Positions 15,394 to 24,259 of a stretch of 64,000 nt of DNA are shown here, piece by piece. The DNA is from an uncultured Candidatus Saccharibacteria bacterium (GTDB lineage: Bacteria > Patescibacteriota > Saccharimonadia > Saccharimonadales > Saccharimonadaceae). The stretch is taken from the NCBI GenBank assembly GCA_946997535.1, contig CAMPVQ010000001.1, forward strand, positions 124,001 through 188,000, in the 5' to 3' direction. Positions within the stretch are counted from its first letter, which is position 1; every line of letters starts with the position of its first letter. A model generated the notes under the pieces. The model saw nothing but the letters and a program-made list of their open reading frames with translations. It was not told where the DNA came from and did not search any database. A program made the translations under genes and the position numbers.

Positions 15394-17583
15394 CTAGCTA
15401 ATTTTTACGAGCGGCGCATACTCAAGATTGATACTGCGGATACGCGAAGCAAACTGCACTTTAACCGTCGAACCGTTTACTGCTAGTACCGTACCATCAC
15501 CAAACATCTGGTGGCGTACGCGGTCGCCGACGCTAAGGGTTGCATCTTCATATTCGTAATGCGGCTCTTGATCATCCACTGGACGGCGTATTGCCCAGCC
15601 CGTATTATCGCTAACATGGCGATAATCATCATACTGGTCGTAATTGTCGTAATTACTATTCGCTGGCTTCACTGGCTCGCCCTTAATATCACTCAAAAAT
15701 TGCGACGGCATATTGTACTGCACTCGGCCGTTCATCATTCGACTCCGCGCATAACTAAGAGTTAGCTCCTCCTTGGCTCGCGTCATACCGACATAACAGA
15801 GGCGACGTGCCTCCTCAAGCGCTGAGTCAGTCAGTAAGTCTCGCGCGCTCGGGAATAGTCCGTCCTCCATACCTACTAAATAAACCACCGGAAACTCCAG
15901 CCCCTTCGCGGCATGCATGGTCATTAAATTAGCAGCATGATCATGATTAGTATCATCCGCGCCCGACACTAGTGCCACTTCCTCAAGAAAGCTCACTAGG
16001 TCGCCATACTGCTTGGCGTCACTTACTAGTTCTTCAACGTTCTCCACCTTGGCGCGCCCCTGGTCGGTGCCGTCGTCTAGGTATTCTCGATACTTCGTTG
16101 CCTTAATTAAATCTGTCAGTAGCTGATCAGGTGTGATCACCGTAGCCTGCTCGGCCAATTTACTAAACAATTCGCCTAGCGCCTGCAATTCTTTACGGGC
16201 ACGCGGCGTTAAATCATTACATAAGTCTACTTGTTGCAATGCCTCAACCACTGACCGCTCCGTTTGCGCACGCCACTTCAAAAATCGGTCAACCGAAACT
16301 TCACCAAGACCGCGCTTCGGCACATTAACGACACGCCGAAAGCTAACCTCGTCATATGGTTGATAAACGATGCGCAAATACGCTAGTAAGTCCTTGATTT
16401 CAGCACGGTCATAGAAGCGCAACCCACCAATGATTTTATAAGGCAGAGCTAATTTGCGGAACATTTGCTCGAAAGCGCGTGACTGGGCGTTGGTGCGATA
16501 GAGAATTGCAAAGTCGTTATACTGTCGTGCCCCCACAGCGTGCGCCGTCTGAATCTGTAAACCAATCGTCTCGGCTTCGTTTAGCTCGTTATACGCCTCA
16601 ATAAATTGCACCGGTTCGCCATCACCCGCCTTCGTCCAAAGTTGCTTATCGCTTCGCTGAGTATTTTTGATAATAACATTGTGCGCCGCATTTAAAATAT
16701 TGCCGGTTGAACGATAATTTTGTTCCAACTTCACCACTTTGGCACCGGCAAAATCCTGCGAGAAATTTAGAATGTTCGTAAAATCTGCACCGCGCCAGCT
16801 GTAAATCGACTGCCAATCGTCACCCACTACACAAATATTATTTTTACCGTTCAGCAGTAACTTAATTATCTGGTACTGAAGATGGTTAGTGTCCTGATAC
16901 TCGTCAACCAAAATATACTTAAATTGCTCCTGTAAGCGCTTCCTCACCTCTGGTGAATCATGTAGTAACCGATGCGCCTCCACTAGCAAATCATCGAAGT
17001 CCAATGCACGCTGCTTACGGCGTTGCTCTTCATAACGCCGATAAACCTCATAAATAGTACGCCAGTAAGGATTATTTGCCTTTTTGTTGTAATCTTCCAG
17101 ACTATCACCCGCATTTTTACTGTTAGAGATAGCCGAAGCAATGGCCTTTGGCGTAAATTGCTTATCTGATATCGCAAAATCCTTCATAATATTCCGAATC
17201 AGCGTCATTTTATCGGCTTCATCAAAAATCACGAAATTAGTCGGAACATTGATTGCCTCGCCATACAACCGCAATAACTTTACAGCAATGGAGTGAAATG
17301 TACCCATCCAGGGCATAAATGAGCGGTAATTTGGCTGATGCAACAGTGTCGCCAACCGCTCGCGCATCTCGCCCGCCGCCTTGTTGGTAAACGTCACCGC
17401 CAAAACGTCCTGTTCGGTTGCTAAATGGTCTAATAGAATATAAGCGATGCGATGAGTTAAAGTCTTAGTCTTACCCGAGCCAGCGCCAGCAATTACCAAC
17501 AGCGGTCCCTCAGTGCACTGCACCGCCTCACGCTGTTTAGTATTTAGCCCTTCTAAAACACTGTCGCCCGCATTATCTAGCAT
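15394..17583 (-). CDS. pcrA: UvrD/PcrA-type superfamily 1A DNA helicase
   Basis: 3'-5' DNA helicase for repair and replication-fork clearance. The 729 residues contain the full SF1A motif set in order: Walker A AGAGSGKTKTL near residue 32, DEYQDTNHLQ, GDDWQSIYSWRGAD, EQNYRST, the MHAAKGLEF motif, and YVGMTRAKEEL. The C-terminus carries the short Tudor-like domain (VGDRVRHQMFGDGTVLAV) typical of PcrA, which in relatives contacts RNA polymerase. That tail favours PcrA over UvrD or Rep. TGA-TAAAAT stands exactly six bases before the ATG, a leaderless arrangement. Confidence 0.93.
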   Translation of the reverse strand: MLDNAGDSVLEGLNTKQREAVQCTEGPLLVIAGAGSGKTKTLTHRIAYILLDHLATEQDVLAVTFTNKAAGEMRERLATLLHQPNYRSFMPWMGTFHSIAVKLLRLYGEAINVPTNFVIFDEADKMTLIRNIMKDFAISDKQFTPKAIASAISNSKNAGDSLEDYNKKANNPYWRTIYEVYRRYEEQRRKQRALDFDDLLVEAHRLLHDSPEVRKRLQEQFKYILVDEYQDTNHLQYQIIKLLLNGKNNICVVGDDWQSIYSWRGADFTNILNFSQDFAGAKVVKLEQNYRSTGNILNAAHNVIIKNTQRSDKQLWTKAGDGEPVQFIEAYNELNEAETIGLQIQTAHAVGARQYNDFAILYRTNAQSRAFEQMFRKLALPYKIIGGLRFYDRAEIKDLLAYLRIVYQPYDEVSFRRVVNVPKRGLGEVSVDRFLKWRAQTERSVVEALQQVDLCNDLTPRARKELQALGELFSKLAEQATVITPDQLLTDLIKATKYREYLDDGTDQGRAKVENVEELVSDAKQYGDLVSFLEEVALVSGADDTNHDHAANLMTMHAAKGLEFPVVYLVGMEDGLFPSARDLLTDSALEEARRLCYVGMTRAKEELTLSYARSRMMNGRVQYNMPSQFLSDIKGEPVKPANSNYDNYDQYDDYRHVSDNTGWAIRRPVDDQEPHYEYEDATLSVGDRVRHQMFGDGTVLAVNGSTVKVQFASRIRSINLEYAPLVKIS

Positions 17584-17589
17584 AACTCT

Positions 17590-17598
17590 ATTTTATCA
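17590..17598 (-). promoter_or_regulatory. -10 promoter of pcrA, leaderless spacing
   Basis: TGA-TAAAAT, six bases before the ATG at 17583. Confidence 0.6.
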
Positions 17599-18975
17599 CT
17601 TTAAAGAGTTAATTAGATGGTCAAGATTGCCAGCCAAATAGAGGTAAACACCAGCTCCCGAAATAGCGATCAATATAACTAGGCAAACTACAATCCAAGT
17701 CCAAGCCGACCGCGAACGCTTGTCGACTACCTGCAAGTCATCAAACGGCGAATTGTCGTCATCATCATCACGACGGCCAAGCCGACGGCGCGATGGACGT
17801 GCTGCGCTCCCCATATTATCAAGCGTTGCCTTTGGCCGGCGAGGCATAGTGTGCGACTCCACCATACTTTGCTGCTCGCGCTTCATTTGCATGCTATTAA
17901 TAAAGCTATCGATAAACCCATCACTATTTGTAGTGGCATTGTGGCTAGTCGGGGCAGGCTTTTGATTCTTACGCGACGCTACCTCTACCTCAGATGACTT
18001 ACTTTTAACCGCAACAGCATTTGCCTTGCGCTCCGGCTCTTTAATGCCAAGTGGTGCTTTTTTAACTTTCACTCCCTCTAAAAATGGGGATTCATAAGGC
18101 TTTTCATCTGGACGACTATCACCAGCTAATGGAGTCGTTGCTTCCTCTATTGGCCGCGGCTGACGCAAAGCACGGCGCGACAAGCGCTGGCTATATCGCA
18201 CTAAACGTCGATTCAATCGAGCAGCCACATCATTCTCAGCGGTATCATCAGTATCATCTGACGACTTAGCGGCCGGTTCAGAAGCCTCGGCATCCTCTGG
18301 TTCAGATTCCGCCACATCAGAATCTTTCAACTTAGACAATTCAGCTTCAGTAGGTGTAACGTCGTTCTCAGTCTTAGTCTCAGTCTTTACTTCAGGCTTA
18401 TCTTCGGATTTATCTTCGGATTTCGCCTCAGACTTTGTCTCAGATTTCTCTTCCGACTTTAGCTCAGCTTTGACTGCTGGCTCTACATCGGACTGCTTAG
18501 TTAGCGCCACCTCTGGCTCGTTGGCATCTGATTCTGTCTTGACTGTGTTAACAGAAGTCCCCGGTTGTACCGCCTCTGATTCAGTAGGCTCAACTGATTT
18601 ATCTAGTTCAGCTTCAACTTCAGCCTTCACTTTATTGAGCTTAGCAGCTTGACGTTGCTTACGCTCCTCCATCATGCGTTGATTAATTTCTGCCGCGCGC
18701 TTTTTCCGACGCGCCATTATAATTGCATGGGCATCTTCCTGCGAGATAACGCTAATAACCTTGTTCGATGTTACATCCATCGCCTTGGCTTTCACAATCT
18801 TTACCTCAGATACTTCAGTCTGCTGCTCTGCAACCGGCTCCGTAGCTGCTTTTTGAGTTTGAGAAGCATCTTCAACCAAGTCTGCCGTCTTTGACTGTGC
18901 CGAATTTGCTGGCACGTCAACGTCCGACATCTCCTTAATTACTCGGTCAAGCTCCTCAAAATCAAAATCAGCCAT
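17596..18975 (-). CDS. acidic low-complexity protein with C-terminal membrane anchor
   Basis: A 459-residue protein with no recognised family. Nearly the whole length is Glu/Lys/Ser/Ala/Thr/Val-rich and likely disordered. It includes a degenerate KSE-type repeat region (KSEEKSETKSEAKSEDK, about residues 170-200) and Arg-rich patches (RLNRRLVRYSQRLSRRALR). One transmembrane helix follows at about residues 425-447, with about 12 residues outside. A C-tail-anchored protein with a large cytoplasmic domain is therefore predicted. It overlaps the end of tpiA by eight bases, so it is translated with the glycolytic genes. It may tether or organise something at the membrane; this is speculation. Confidence 0.75.
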   Translation of the reverse strand: MADFDFEELDRVIKEMSDVDVPANSAQSKTADLVEDASQTQKAATEPVAEQQTEVSEVKIVKAKAMDVTSNKVISVISQEDAHAIIMARRKKRAAEINQRMMEERKQRQAAKLNKVKAEVEAELDKSVEPTESEAVQPGTSVNTVKTESDANEPEVALTKQSDVEPAVKAELKSEEKSETKSEAKSEDKSEDKPEVKTETKTENDVTPTEAELSKLKDSDVAESEPEDAEASEPAAKSSDDTDDTAENDVAARLNRRLVRYSQRLSRRALRQPRPIEEATTPLAGDSRPDEKPYESPFLEGVKVKKAPLGIKEPERKANAVAVKSKSSEVEVASRKNQKPAPTSHNATTNSDGFIDSFINSMQMKREQQSMVESHTMPRRPKATLDNMGSAARPSRRRLGRRDDDDDNSPFDDLQVVDKRSRSAWTWIVVCLVILIAISGAGVYLYLAGNLDHLINSLK

Positions 18976-19750
18976 TAGCTACATTCTCCTGCTTTGCGAC
19001 TTCAGCCGCCGTATCAACAAAGTGCGCAAACTCTGGTGCAATCAAGCTATTGTGCCCAACTAGCAAGCCATTCACGCCCTTGGCTGATAAATAATCTCGG
19101 TCATTCATAGTACTAACACTACCACCGTATAACACTGGTACTTTAGCGGCAGCGGCGCGTCCAAACATATGCGCCACCTGAGCGCGGATGATACTCACTG
19201 CCTCTTCGACGTCTTTTACCTGTGGCGTGCAACCTGTGCCAATAGCCCAAACCGGCTCATAAGCAATCAGTACGCCATCCAATTCATCTGAACTAATGTT
19301 CATTAGCCCTGAAGCCACTTGGTCGTTCAATACATGCTGAGTATCGCCGTCGTTGCGCTCAAGCTCAGTTTCACCCACGCAGAGCACTGGCGATAGCTCA
19401 TTGCGCACCGCAGCTTGCACTTTAAACCGAATATCACGGTCGTCTTCATCAAAAATGTTACGTCGCTCACTATGGCCAATTAGCACATATTGCGCCAAAC
19501 CGCGAAGCTGCGTTGCGCTAACTTCACCCGTAAAAGCTCCGCCATCTCGCCAATAACAATTCTGTGCGCCCAATTTAAGCTGACGGTGATTAATTTGCAA
19601 TGAGACTGGTTCAAGCGCCAAAAAGCCTGGGCAAATCACCGTCTCGACATCACGCCGAATCGGCACTACTTGCGCCAGCTTAGCCACAAACAATGAAGCC
19701 TCGTGCACATTGAGGTTCATCTTCCAGTTACCAATAATATACTTCTTCAT
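18968..19750 (-). CDS. tpiA: triosephosphate isomerase
   Basis: Interconverts dihydroxyacetone phosphate and glyceraldehyde-3-phosphate. At 260 residues it is of normal length. Motifs: GNWKMNL near the N-terminus with the catalytic Lys, GAQNCYW, the catalytic His in IGHSERR, CVGE, the catalytic Glu in AYEPVWAIGTG, and the phosphate loop YGGSV. The start has GGGGGC as ribosome binding site and a TGT-TAAAAT promoter 19 bases upstream. It follows pgk and pyk on the same strand and is coupled to the downstream acidic membrane protein. Confidence 0.95.
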   Translation of the reverse strand: MKKYIIGNWKMNLNVHEASLFVAKLAQVVPIRRDVETVICPGFLALEPVSLQINHRQLKLGAQNCYWRDGGAFTGEVSATQLRGLAQYVLIGHSERRNIFDEDDRDIRFKVQAAVRNELSPVLCVGETELERNDGDTQHVLNDQVASGLMNISSDELDGVLIAYEPVWAIGTGCTPQVKDVEEAVSIIRAQVAHMFGRAAAAKVPVLYGGSVSTMNDRDYLSAKGVNGLLVGHNSLIAPEFAHFVDTAAEVAKQENVANG

Positions 19751-19769
19751 ATGCCCCCTAATTAATACT

Positions 19770-19778
19770 ATTTTAACA
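19770..19778 (-). promoter_or_regulatory. -10 promoter of tpiA
   Basis: TGT-TAAAAT on the minus strand, 19 bases before the ATG at 19750. Unlike many genes here, this message has a leader with a ribosome binding site. Confidence 0.55.
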
Positions 19779-19805
19779 TAAGCACGAGACTATTCAAAAT
19801 ACAAA

Positions 19806-21038
19806 CTATAGTTTCCAAAGCAGTGCCGCAATACCCGGCAGAGTCTGCCCTGACATTAGCTCTAGGCTAGCGCCACCACCAGTCGAAACGTGAGTGAAGC
19901 TACCACCGCGCTTGCTATCCCAGTTACGCACAAAGTCAGCCGTATCACCGCCGCCAATAACACTAGTTATCTTCGGGTCGCGCGCTAGGCTCATTGCGAG
20001 ACGTGCTGAGCCATGGGCAAATTGCTGACGCTCAGCCATGCCAAGCGTGCCATTCCAAATCACCGTACCGCTGCTAGCTACTAGGCGATCGATCACATTG
20101 ATGGTCTTTTCACCCAAGTCATAGATCACATTAGCGCCTGACACTTGGTCGAGGCTCACTTCACGACGCGGGTCATCTAGACTGCCGTTCGCTGCAATCG
20201 CCACATCACGCGGCAAAATAAACTTTTCATCAAACGCGTCACCATACTTGTCGTGCGCCAGTTGCAAGATATCCGCCACAATGTCATCCACACCGTCTTC
20301 CACCAAGCTGGCACCCACGTTATAACCTAGGTGCTTTAGAAAATTATTTGATAGCGCACCGCCAACAACCACGTTGTCGGCTGTTTCAATAAATTTCTTC
20401 ACTAGTGGAATCTTGTCGCTAATCTTAGCGCCACCAATAATAGCCGTCATCGGCCGCCGTGGCTGGTCGATCGCCTGCTTAATAGCCACATACTCGCGCT
20501 CAAGTAACAAACCTGCTACCGCTGGCAAATATTCGGTAATTGAAGCCGTTGAGGCATGGGCGCGATGTACGACACCAAAACCATCCTGCACAAACACTTC
20601 GGCGTGCGTGTCGGTAGCCAAAGCCTTAGCAAAGGTTGGGTCGTTCGCCTTCTCTTCTTTATGAAAGCGCAGATTCTCTAGTAAAATAATCTCACCTTCA
20701 GTCTGTTTGGCAGTTGCCTGTTGTACTTCTTCACCGATACAATCGTTCAAGAAACGCACTGTAATATCTAGTTTCGCCGCCAAAGCGCGCGCAACTGGCG
20801 CCAATGAAAACTGCTTATCCGCCGCGCTCTTCGGTCGCCCCAAGTGTGACATAACTACCACTTTAGCGTGGCGCGCCAACAAGTATTTTAGTGTCGGCAA
20901 CGACGCCTCGATACGAAAATCATCCGAAATTTGCCCTTGCTCATTCAATGGCACATTATAATCCGCACGCACCAGCACATGCTTGCCCTGGACATCGATA
21001 TCTCGGACCGTCTGATATGGAAAAGTTACTTCGCTCAT
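19806..21038 (-). CDS. pgk: phosphoglycerate kinase
   Basis: Makes ATP and 3-phosphoglycerate from 1,3-bisphosphoglycerate. The 410 residues show VLVRADYNVPL near the N-terminus, SHLGRPK, LLENLRFHKEEKAND, the IIGGAKISDK hinge region, GTLGMAE and the C-terminal nucleotide loop GGGDTADF with STGGGASLE. The start is eight bases after the pyk stop and has a GGGGGG ribosome binding site, so pyk and pgk are cotranscribed. Two substrate-level phosphorylation enzymes side by side fit an organism that lives by glycolysis. Confidence 0.96.
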   Translation of the reverse strand: MSEVTFPYQTVRDIDVQGKHVLVRADYNVPLNEQGQISDDFRIEASLPTLKYLLARHAKVVVMSHLGRPKSAADKQFSLAPVARALAAKLDITVRFLNDCIGEEVQQATAKQTEGEIILLENLRFHKEEKANDPTFAKALATDTHAEVFVQDGFGVVHRAHASTASITEYLPAVAGLLLEREYVAIKQAIDQPRRPMTAIIGGAKISDKIPLVKKFIETADNVVVGGALSNNFLKHLGYNVGASLVEDGVDDIVADILQLAHDKYGDAFDEKFILPRDVAIAANGSLDDPRREVSLDQVSGANVIYDLGEKTINVIDRLVASSGTVIWNGTLGMAERQQFAHGSARLAMSLARDPKITSVIGGGDTADFVRNWDSKRGGSFTHVSTGGGASLELMSGQTLPGIAALLWKL

Positions 21039-21046
21039 TTACCCCC

Positions 21047-22462
21047 CTAAATATTTAGTAACCGAATTGCATCAGCGCATGGCGCCTCATTAACCAACTG
21101 CTGCACCAAAACCACGCGGGCGTGCTCTTTACCAAAGAAACCTTCTTGCACCAAACGACGAGCGAGTTGCTCCGCTTCGCCACGCTGCCCTTGATAACTT
21201 CGCGTATTAAATAGTAAGCTTGCACGATTCACAATACGCTTAGTTGGCGCCACGGCAATAATCAATGTCTCTGGGCGATGTACTGCCACATTACGCGCCA
21301 TTACACCATCGGCGGTTTCAACTACAATTGCGTCAGCCTGCGCTTCGCGCGCCAAAGTAATCGCCGACTGCGCCATGGCGTCACGGTCAGGGTCAGTGCC
21401 CCGTCGCTCATAGAGGTCGTACACTGGTTGGTGCTGTTGTGTATATTGCAATACCTTGTTCATCACCGTCACCGCCTCAAGTGGATATTGCCCCATCGCA
21501 GTCTCATCAGATAGCATCACTGCATCGGCGCCTTCAATTGCTGCCGTTGCAACGTCATTAACCTCAGCACGCGTTGGCTCTGGATTCTCTACCATCGAAC
21601 CCAACATCTGCGTTGCCACAATACATGGCTTGCAATACTTCTGGCAAAGCTCAATAATCCGGCGTTCAACAATCGGCACAATTTCCATACCAGCTTCCAC
21701 GGCAAGGTCACCGCGCGCTACCATCATGCCGTCAGCTTCCTTCACGATATCCTCAAGATTAGCTGGGTCAGCACCCGATTTAGTCTCTAGCTTAACAATA
21801 ATCGGACGGTCGCTGCCCTTCGAGCGAATAATCTCACGCAATTTACGCACGTCATCAGCATGGTGGATAAATGAAATTGCTGTATAATCAATATCTTGCG
21901 TCAAACCCCAATCAAGGTCTTCTAAATCCTTCGGTGTCAAAACTGGTGCTTTACCACCCTTCATATCTGGCAAATTAATTGCCTTGTGTGAGATGATATA
22001 GCCTGGATTCTGCGCCTTCACCCACACCGTCTTACCTTCAATCGACTGAACAATCGTCTTGATTTTGCCATCGAACAAATAAATCGCATCGCCCGGCTCG
22101 CATTTGTCGCTTAAGTCATACTGTGAAGGCAAATTATTACCACCATCATGCGTAATACCATAAGTCAAGCCCAACACATCGCCAGTCTTAATGTCATACC
22201 GCATATCGTCCTTTAGCTCGCCGAAGCGAATCTTCGGCCCTTGTAAATCCTGTACGATTGCAATATGCCGACCTAACTTCGCCTCAATTTCACGGATGTG
22301 GCGAATTTCACCCAGGCGCTCTTCCTCAGTACCATGACTAAAATTCATCCGGCAAGCGTTCACGCCAGCGCGAATAATCTTTTCTAGCATCGCGGGGTCA
22401 TCTACCGCTGGCCCAATCGTGGCCAAAATCTTCGTTCGTTTAATTGTATCAATATGTGCCAT
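21047..22462 (-). CDS. pyk: pyruvate kinase
   Basis: Transfers phosphate from phosphoenolpyruvate to ADP. The 471 residues contain RTKILATIGPAVDD at the N-terminus, RMNFSHG, the active-site region LETKSGADP and the signature MVARGDLAVE, followed by VATQMLGSM and SDETAMGQYP. The C-terminal domain is complete. Ribosome binding site GGAGAG lies eight bases before the ATG and a TGC-TACAAT promoter lies upstream. First gene of the pyk-pgk run; pyruvate would go on to lactate through the ldh at the start of the window. Confidence 0.96.
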   Translation of the reverse strand: MAHIDTIKRTKILATIGPAVDDPAMLEKIIRAGVNACRMNFSHGTEEERLGEIRHIREIEAKLGRHIAIVQDLQGPKIRFGELKDDMRYDIKTGDVLGLTYGITHDGGNNLPSQYDLSDKCEPGDAIYLFDGKIKTIVQSIEGKTVWVKAQNPGYIISHKAINLPDMKGGKAPVLTPKDLEDLDWGLTQDIDYTAISFIHHADDVRKLREIIRSKGSDRPIIVKLETKSGADPANLEDIVKEADGMMVARGDLAVEAGMEIVPIVERRIIELCQKYCKPCIVATQMLGSMVENPEPTRAEVNDVATAAIEGADAVMLSDETAMGQYPLEAVTVMNKVLQYTQQHQPVYDLYERRGTDPDRDAMAQSAITLAREAQADAIVVETADGVMARNVAVHRPETLIIAVAPTKRIVNRASLLFNTRSYQGQRGEAEQLARRLVQEGFFGKEHARVVLVQQLVNEAPCADAIRLLNI

Positions 22463-22486
22463 TATTTATCTCTCCTATCTGGCACT

Positions 22487-22495
22487 ATTGTAGCA
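22487..22495 (-). promoter_or_regulatory. -10 promoter of pyk-pgk
   Basis: TGC-TACAAT on the minus strand, 24 bases before ATG 22462, with GGAGAG in the leader. Confidence 0.6.
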
Positions 22496-22496
22496 C

Positions 22497-22514
22497 AAAA
22501 AGCGCAAGCGCTTA
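22497..22514 (-). terminator. terminator overlapping the stop of the receiver gene
   Basis: On the minus strand AAGCG, loop CTTG, CGCTT and a T-run. It uses bases of the receiver gene's TAA and abuts the pyk promoter. Confidence 0.6.
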
Positions 22515-22904
22515 AGACTTGTTGTTGCCGAGATTACGACGCTTCAAAATCTCCGCCACGCGGCTTACCACTTGGCGCGGCGTCGAATTAGCCTTCACGA
22601 TGTAATCGTCAATATCCCACTTCGCAAGCTGTCTTGGTGCGTCAGCATCGTCTAGGTTAGTCAGAATTACCACTGGCGTAGCCAACGCTGTATCAATGTG
22701 TCGAATGCCGTCAAGCACTACATCGCCTTCAATGTCTGGCAATGTTAGATCAAGCAGAATCAAATCTGGCTTGGTGTTCTCTACCATCTCAATACCAGTC
22801 ATACCATTCACCGCCACGTTGACATTGTAGCCCTCGCTCTCTAACTTCATGCGATACATCTGGGCAATCAGCTGGTCATCCTCGATAATGGCAATATTCT
22901 TCAT
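22512..22904 (-). CDS. stand-alone response-regulator receiver protein
   Basis: A 130-residue CheY-like receiver without an output domain. The phosphorylation pocket is intact: IEDDQ near the N-terminus, the phospho-acceptor Asp in PDLILLDLTLP, Thr in VVILTNL and Lys in YIVKA. It would relay phosphate from a histidine kinase not present in this window. Single-domain receivers often control motility or pili; a link to the type IV pilus genes far away in this window is possible but unsupported. TGC-TAAAAT stands exactly six bases before the ATG. Confidence 0.9.
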   Translation of the reverse strand: MKNIAIIEDDQLIAQMYRMKLESEGYNVNVAVNGMTGIEMVENTKPDLILLDLTLPDIEGDVVLDGIRHIDTALATPVVILTNLDDADAPRQLAKWDIDDYIVKANSTPRQVVSRVAEILKRRNLGNNKS

Positions 22905-22910
22905 ACGTTT

Positions 22911-22919
22911 ATTTTAGCA
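22911..22919 (-). promoter_or_regulatory. -10 promoter of the receiver gene, leaderless spacing
   Basis: TGC-TAAAAT, six bases before the ATG at 22904. Confidence 0.6.
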
Positions 22920-22921
22920 CA

Positions 22922-23125
22922 TTAACGAATACTCATGATACCGAGTATCACTAAGCCAATCGCTATAACAATGATTGCACCGTATTTTAGCTTAGTGGCA
23001 TTATCGTGAATAAATTGGCCAACTCGGCTACGCGTCACCGCTTTTACTCGATGAACGCGCACTACATCGTTGCGAACTGCGTCAACGCCGCGATACTTTT
23101 TGTTACGCTTCTTTGCTTGTTTCAT
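22922..23125 (-). CDS. small basic single-pass membrane protein
   Basis: 67 residues when started at MKQAKKRNKKYRG. The ten codons upstream include promoter sequence (TGT-TACAAT seven bases before this ATG), so the shorter start is chosen. The first 45 residues are very basic and the last 20 form one hydrophobic helix (YGAIIVIAIGLVILGI). By the positive-inside rule the basic part faces the cytoplasm. No family recognised. It sits between the receiver gene and tRNA-Glu and has its own promoter. Confidence 0.65.
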   Translation of the reverse strand: MKQAKKRNKKYRGVDAVRNDVVRVHRVKAVTRSRVGQFIHDNATKLKYGAIIVIAIGLVILGIMSIR

Positions 23126-23144
23126 TACTTCTATTGTAACACAA

Positions 23145-23167
23145 AACCACCTCACGTGGAGGTGGTT
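23145..23167 (-). terminator. terminator of tRNA-Glu
   Basis: Nine-base stem AACCACCTC/GAGGTGGTT with a five-base loop, followed on the minus strand by TTTTGT. It lies just downstream of the tRNA-Glu CCA. Confidence 0.8.
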
Positions 23168-23175
23168 ATAATATC

Positions 23176-23250
23176 TGGTGATCTCGCCGGGAATCGAACC
23201 CGAATTGTCAGGATGAAAACCTGATGTCCTAACCGTTAGACGACGAGACC
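23176..23250 (-). tRNA. tRNA-Glu (UUC)
   Basis: Full cloverleaf on the minus strand: acceptor GGTCTCG/CGAGATC, T-loop GGTTCGAATCC, anticodon loop TTTTCAT with anticodon TTC, and encoded CCA. A TATAAT box is at 23263-23268. A substrate for MnmA thiolation. The trailer after CCA reads GATATTAT, as in several other tRNAs here. Confidence 0.95.
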
Positions 23251-23302
23251 CTATCTTGTTAGATTATAACCTATTTTTATGTCTTATGCAAACATTTTGT
23301 CG

Positions 23303-24127
23303 CTAATAGCTAGCGCGAATCACATTATCGAGCAGAGCCGCAATGGTTAATGGCCCCACGCCGCCCTTCTCAGGTGTCACCGTCAAGTCGCTCCGCTGAC
23401 GCGCGGCAGGGTCTAAATCACCCACCACTTTACCACCTTCGCTCGCCGTACCGGCGTCTACCACCACTGCGCCAGGGCGCAACATTTCCGATTTAATCAG
23501 TCCCGGCACACCAGCCGCTGAAACGATAACGTCATAATCAATTAACTCTGTAGCCAGTTTATCCGTGGTCGATTCATCATACACCGTCACATCCAACCCA
23601 GAATTACGCCACATTTTAAGTAGTGGTGCGCCCACCAAGCGACCATTACCCACCAAGGCCAACCGCTTGCCTGATAAATTGACGTTATAACCAGCTAGCA
23701 ACCAGTTGATGGCCGTAGCCGTAGCAGAATCCCACTTCGCATTTTGACCCAAGCCATCCACATCCTTCTCTGGCGCAATTAAATTCACCACCGCATCGGT
23801 CTGCGCTGGGTCATCAAGCGGTAACTGTACAATAATACCTTTTACGCTTGGGTCGGCATTCAACTGCGCTAGCAAATCACCCGCCGCTTGGCTAGTTGTA
23901 CGGTGTACCTCAGTTTCTACTGCAATATCTGCGGCATAATTGCACTTCAAACGCACATATAAATCAATTACCGGACTATCAATCGTGGTAATAATCGCCA
24001 GCTTCGGTACAACTTTAAAATGTTGCCTCAAGCCACGCACTTGATGCGCCTGACGCTCTTTAATAAACCCAACTAGCTCGCGCCCATTTAGCTCGCGCGG
24101 CCCAACTTGTTTTGGCTGCTTTGTCAT
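23303..24127 (-). CDS. folD: bifunctional methylenetetrahydrofolate dehydrogenase/cyclohydrolase FolD
   Basis: Interconverts 5,10-methylene- and 10-formyl-tetrahydrofolate, supplying formyl groups for initiator tRNA. The frame is open through the upstream tRNA-Arg, but homology begins at MTKQPKQVGPREL, giving 274 residues. Motifs: the catalytic Tyr/Lys region DLYVRLKCNY, GIIVQLPLDD, PEKDVDGLG, the nucleotide loop VGNGRLVGAPL and the C-terminal GGVGPLTIAALL. Only ten bases separate the tRNA-Arg CCA from the ATG and there is no ribosome binding site. The mRNA may thus be released by tRNA 3' processing and translated almost leaderless. Confidence 0.93.
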   Translation of the reverse strand: MTKQPKQVGPRELNGRELVGFIKERQAHQVRGLRQHFKVVPKLAIITTIDSPVIDLYVRLKCNYAADIAVETEVHRTTSQAAGDLLAQLNADPSVKGIIVQLPLDDPAQTDAVVNLIAPEKDVDGLGQNAKWDSATATAINWLLAGYNVNLSGKRLALVGNGRLVGAPLLKMWRNSGLDVTVYDESTTDKLATELIDYDVIVSAAGVPGLIKSEMLRPGAVVVDAGTASEGGKVVGDLDPAARQRSDLTVTPEKGGVGPLTIAALLDNVIRASY

Positions 24128-24137
24128 AAATAATATC

Positions 24138-24214
24138 TGGTACACCCGACAGGGTTCGAACCTGTGACCACTTGGTTCGAAGCCAAGTACTCTAATCCGC
24201 TGAGCTACGGGTGC
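24138..24214 (-). tRNA. tRNA-Arg (UCG)
   Basis: Minus-strand cloverleaf with acceptor GCACCCG/CGGGTGT, anticodon stem CTTGG/CCAAG around loop CTTCGAA (anticodon TCG), T-loop GGTTCGAACC, and encoded CCA. A TGC-TACAAT promoter lies at 24224-24232. The trailer GATATTATTT leads straight into the folD start, so tRNA and folD share a transcript. Confidence 0.95.
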
Positions 24215-24259
24215 TCTGATAATATTGTAGCACAATTTTGCGCTACCCTTAAATCAAGC

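Noticed and set aside
24128..24235. Upstream extension of folD through tRNA-Arg
   Set aside because: The codons read through the tRNA gene; the same happens upstream of the thermonuclease and adenylate-kinase-like genes. Starts after the tRNAs were used instead.
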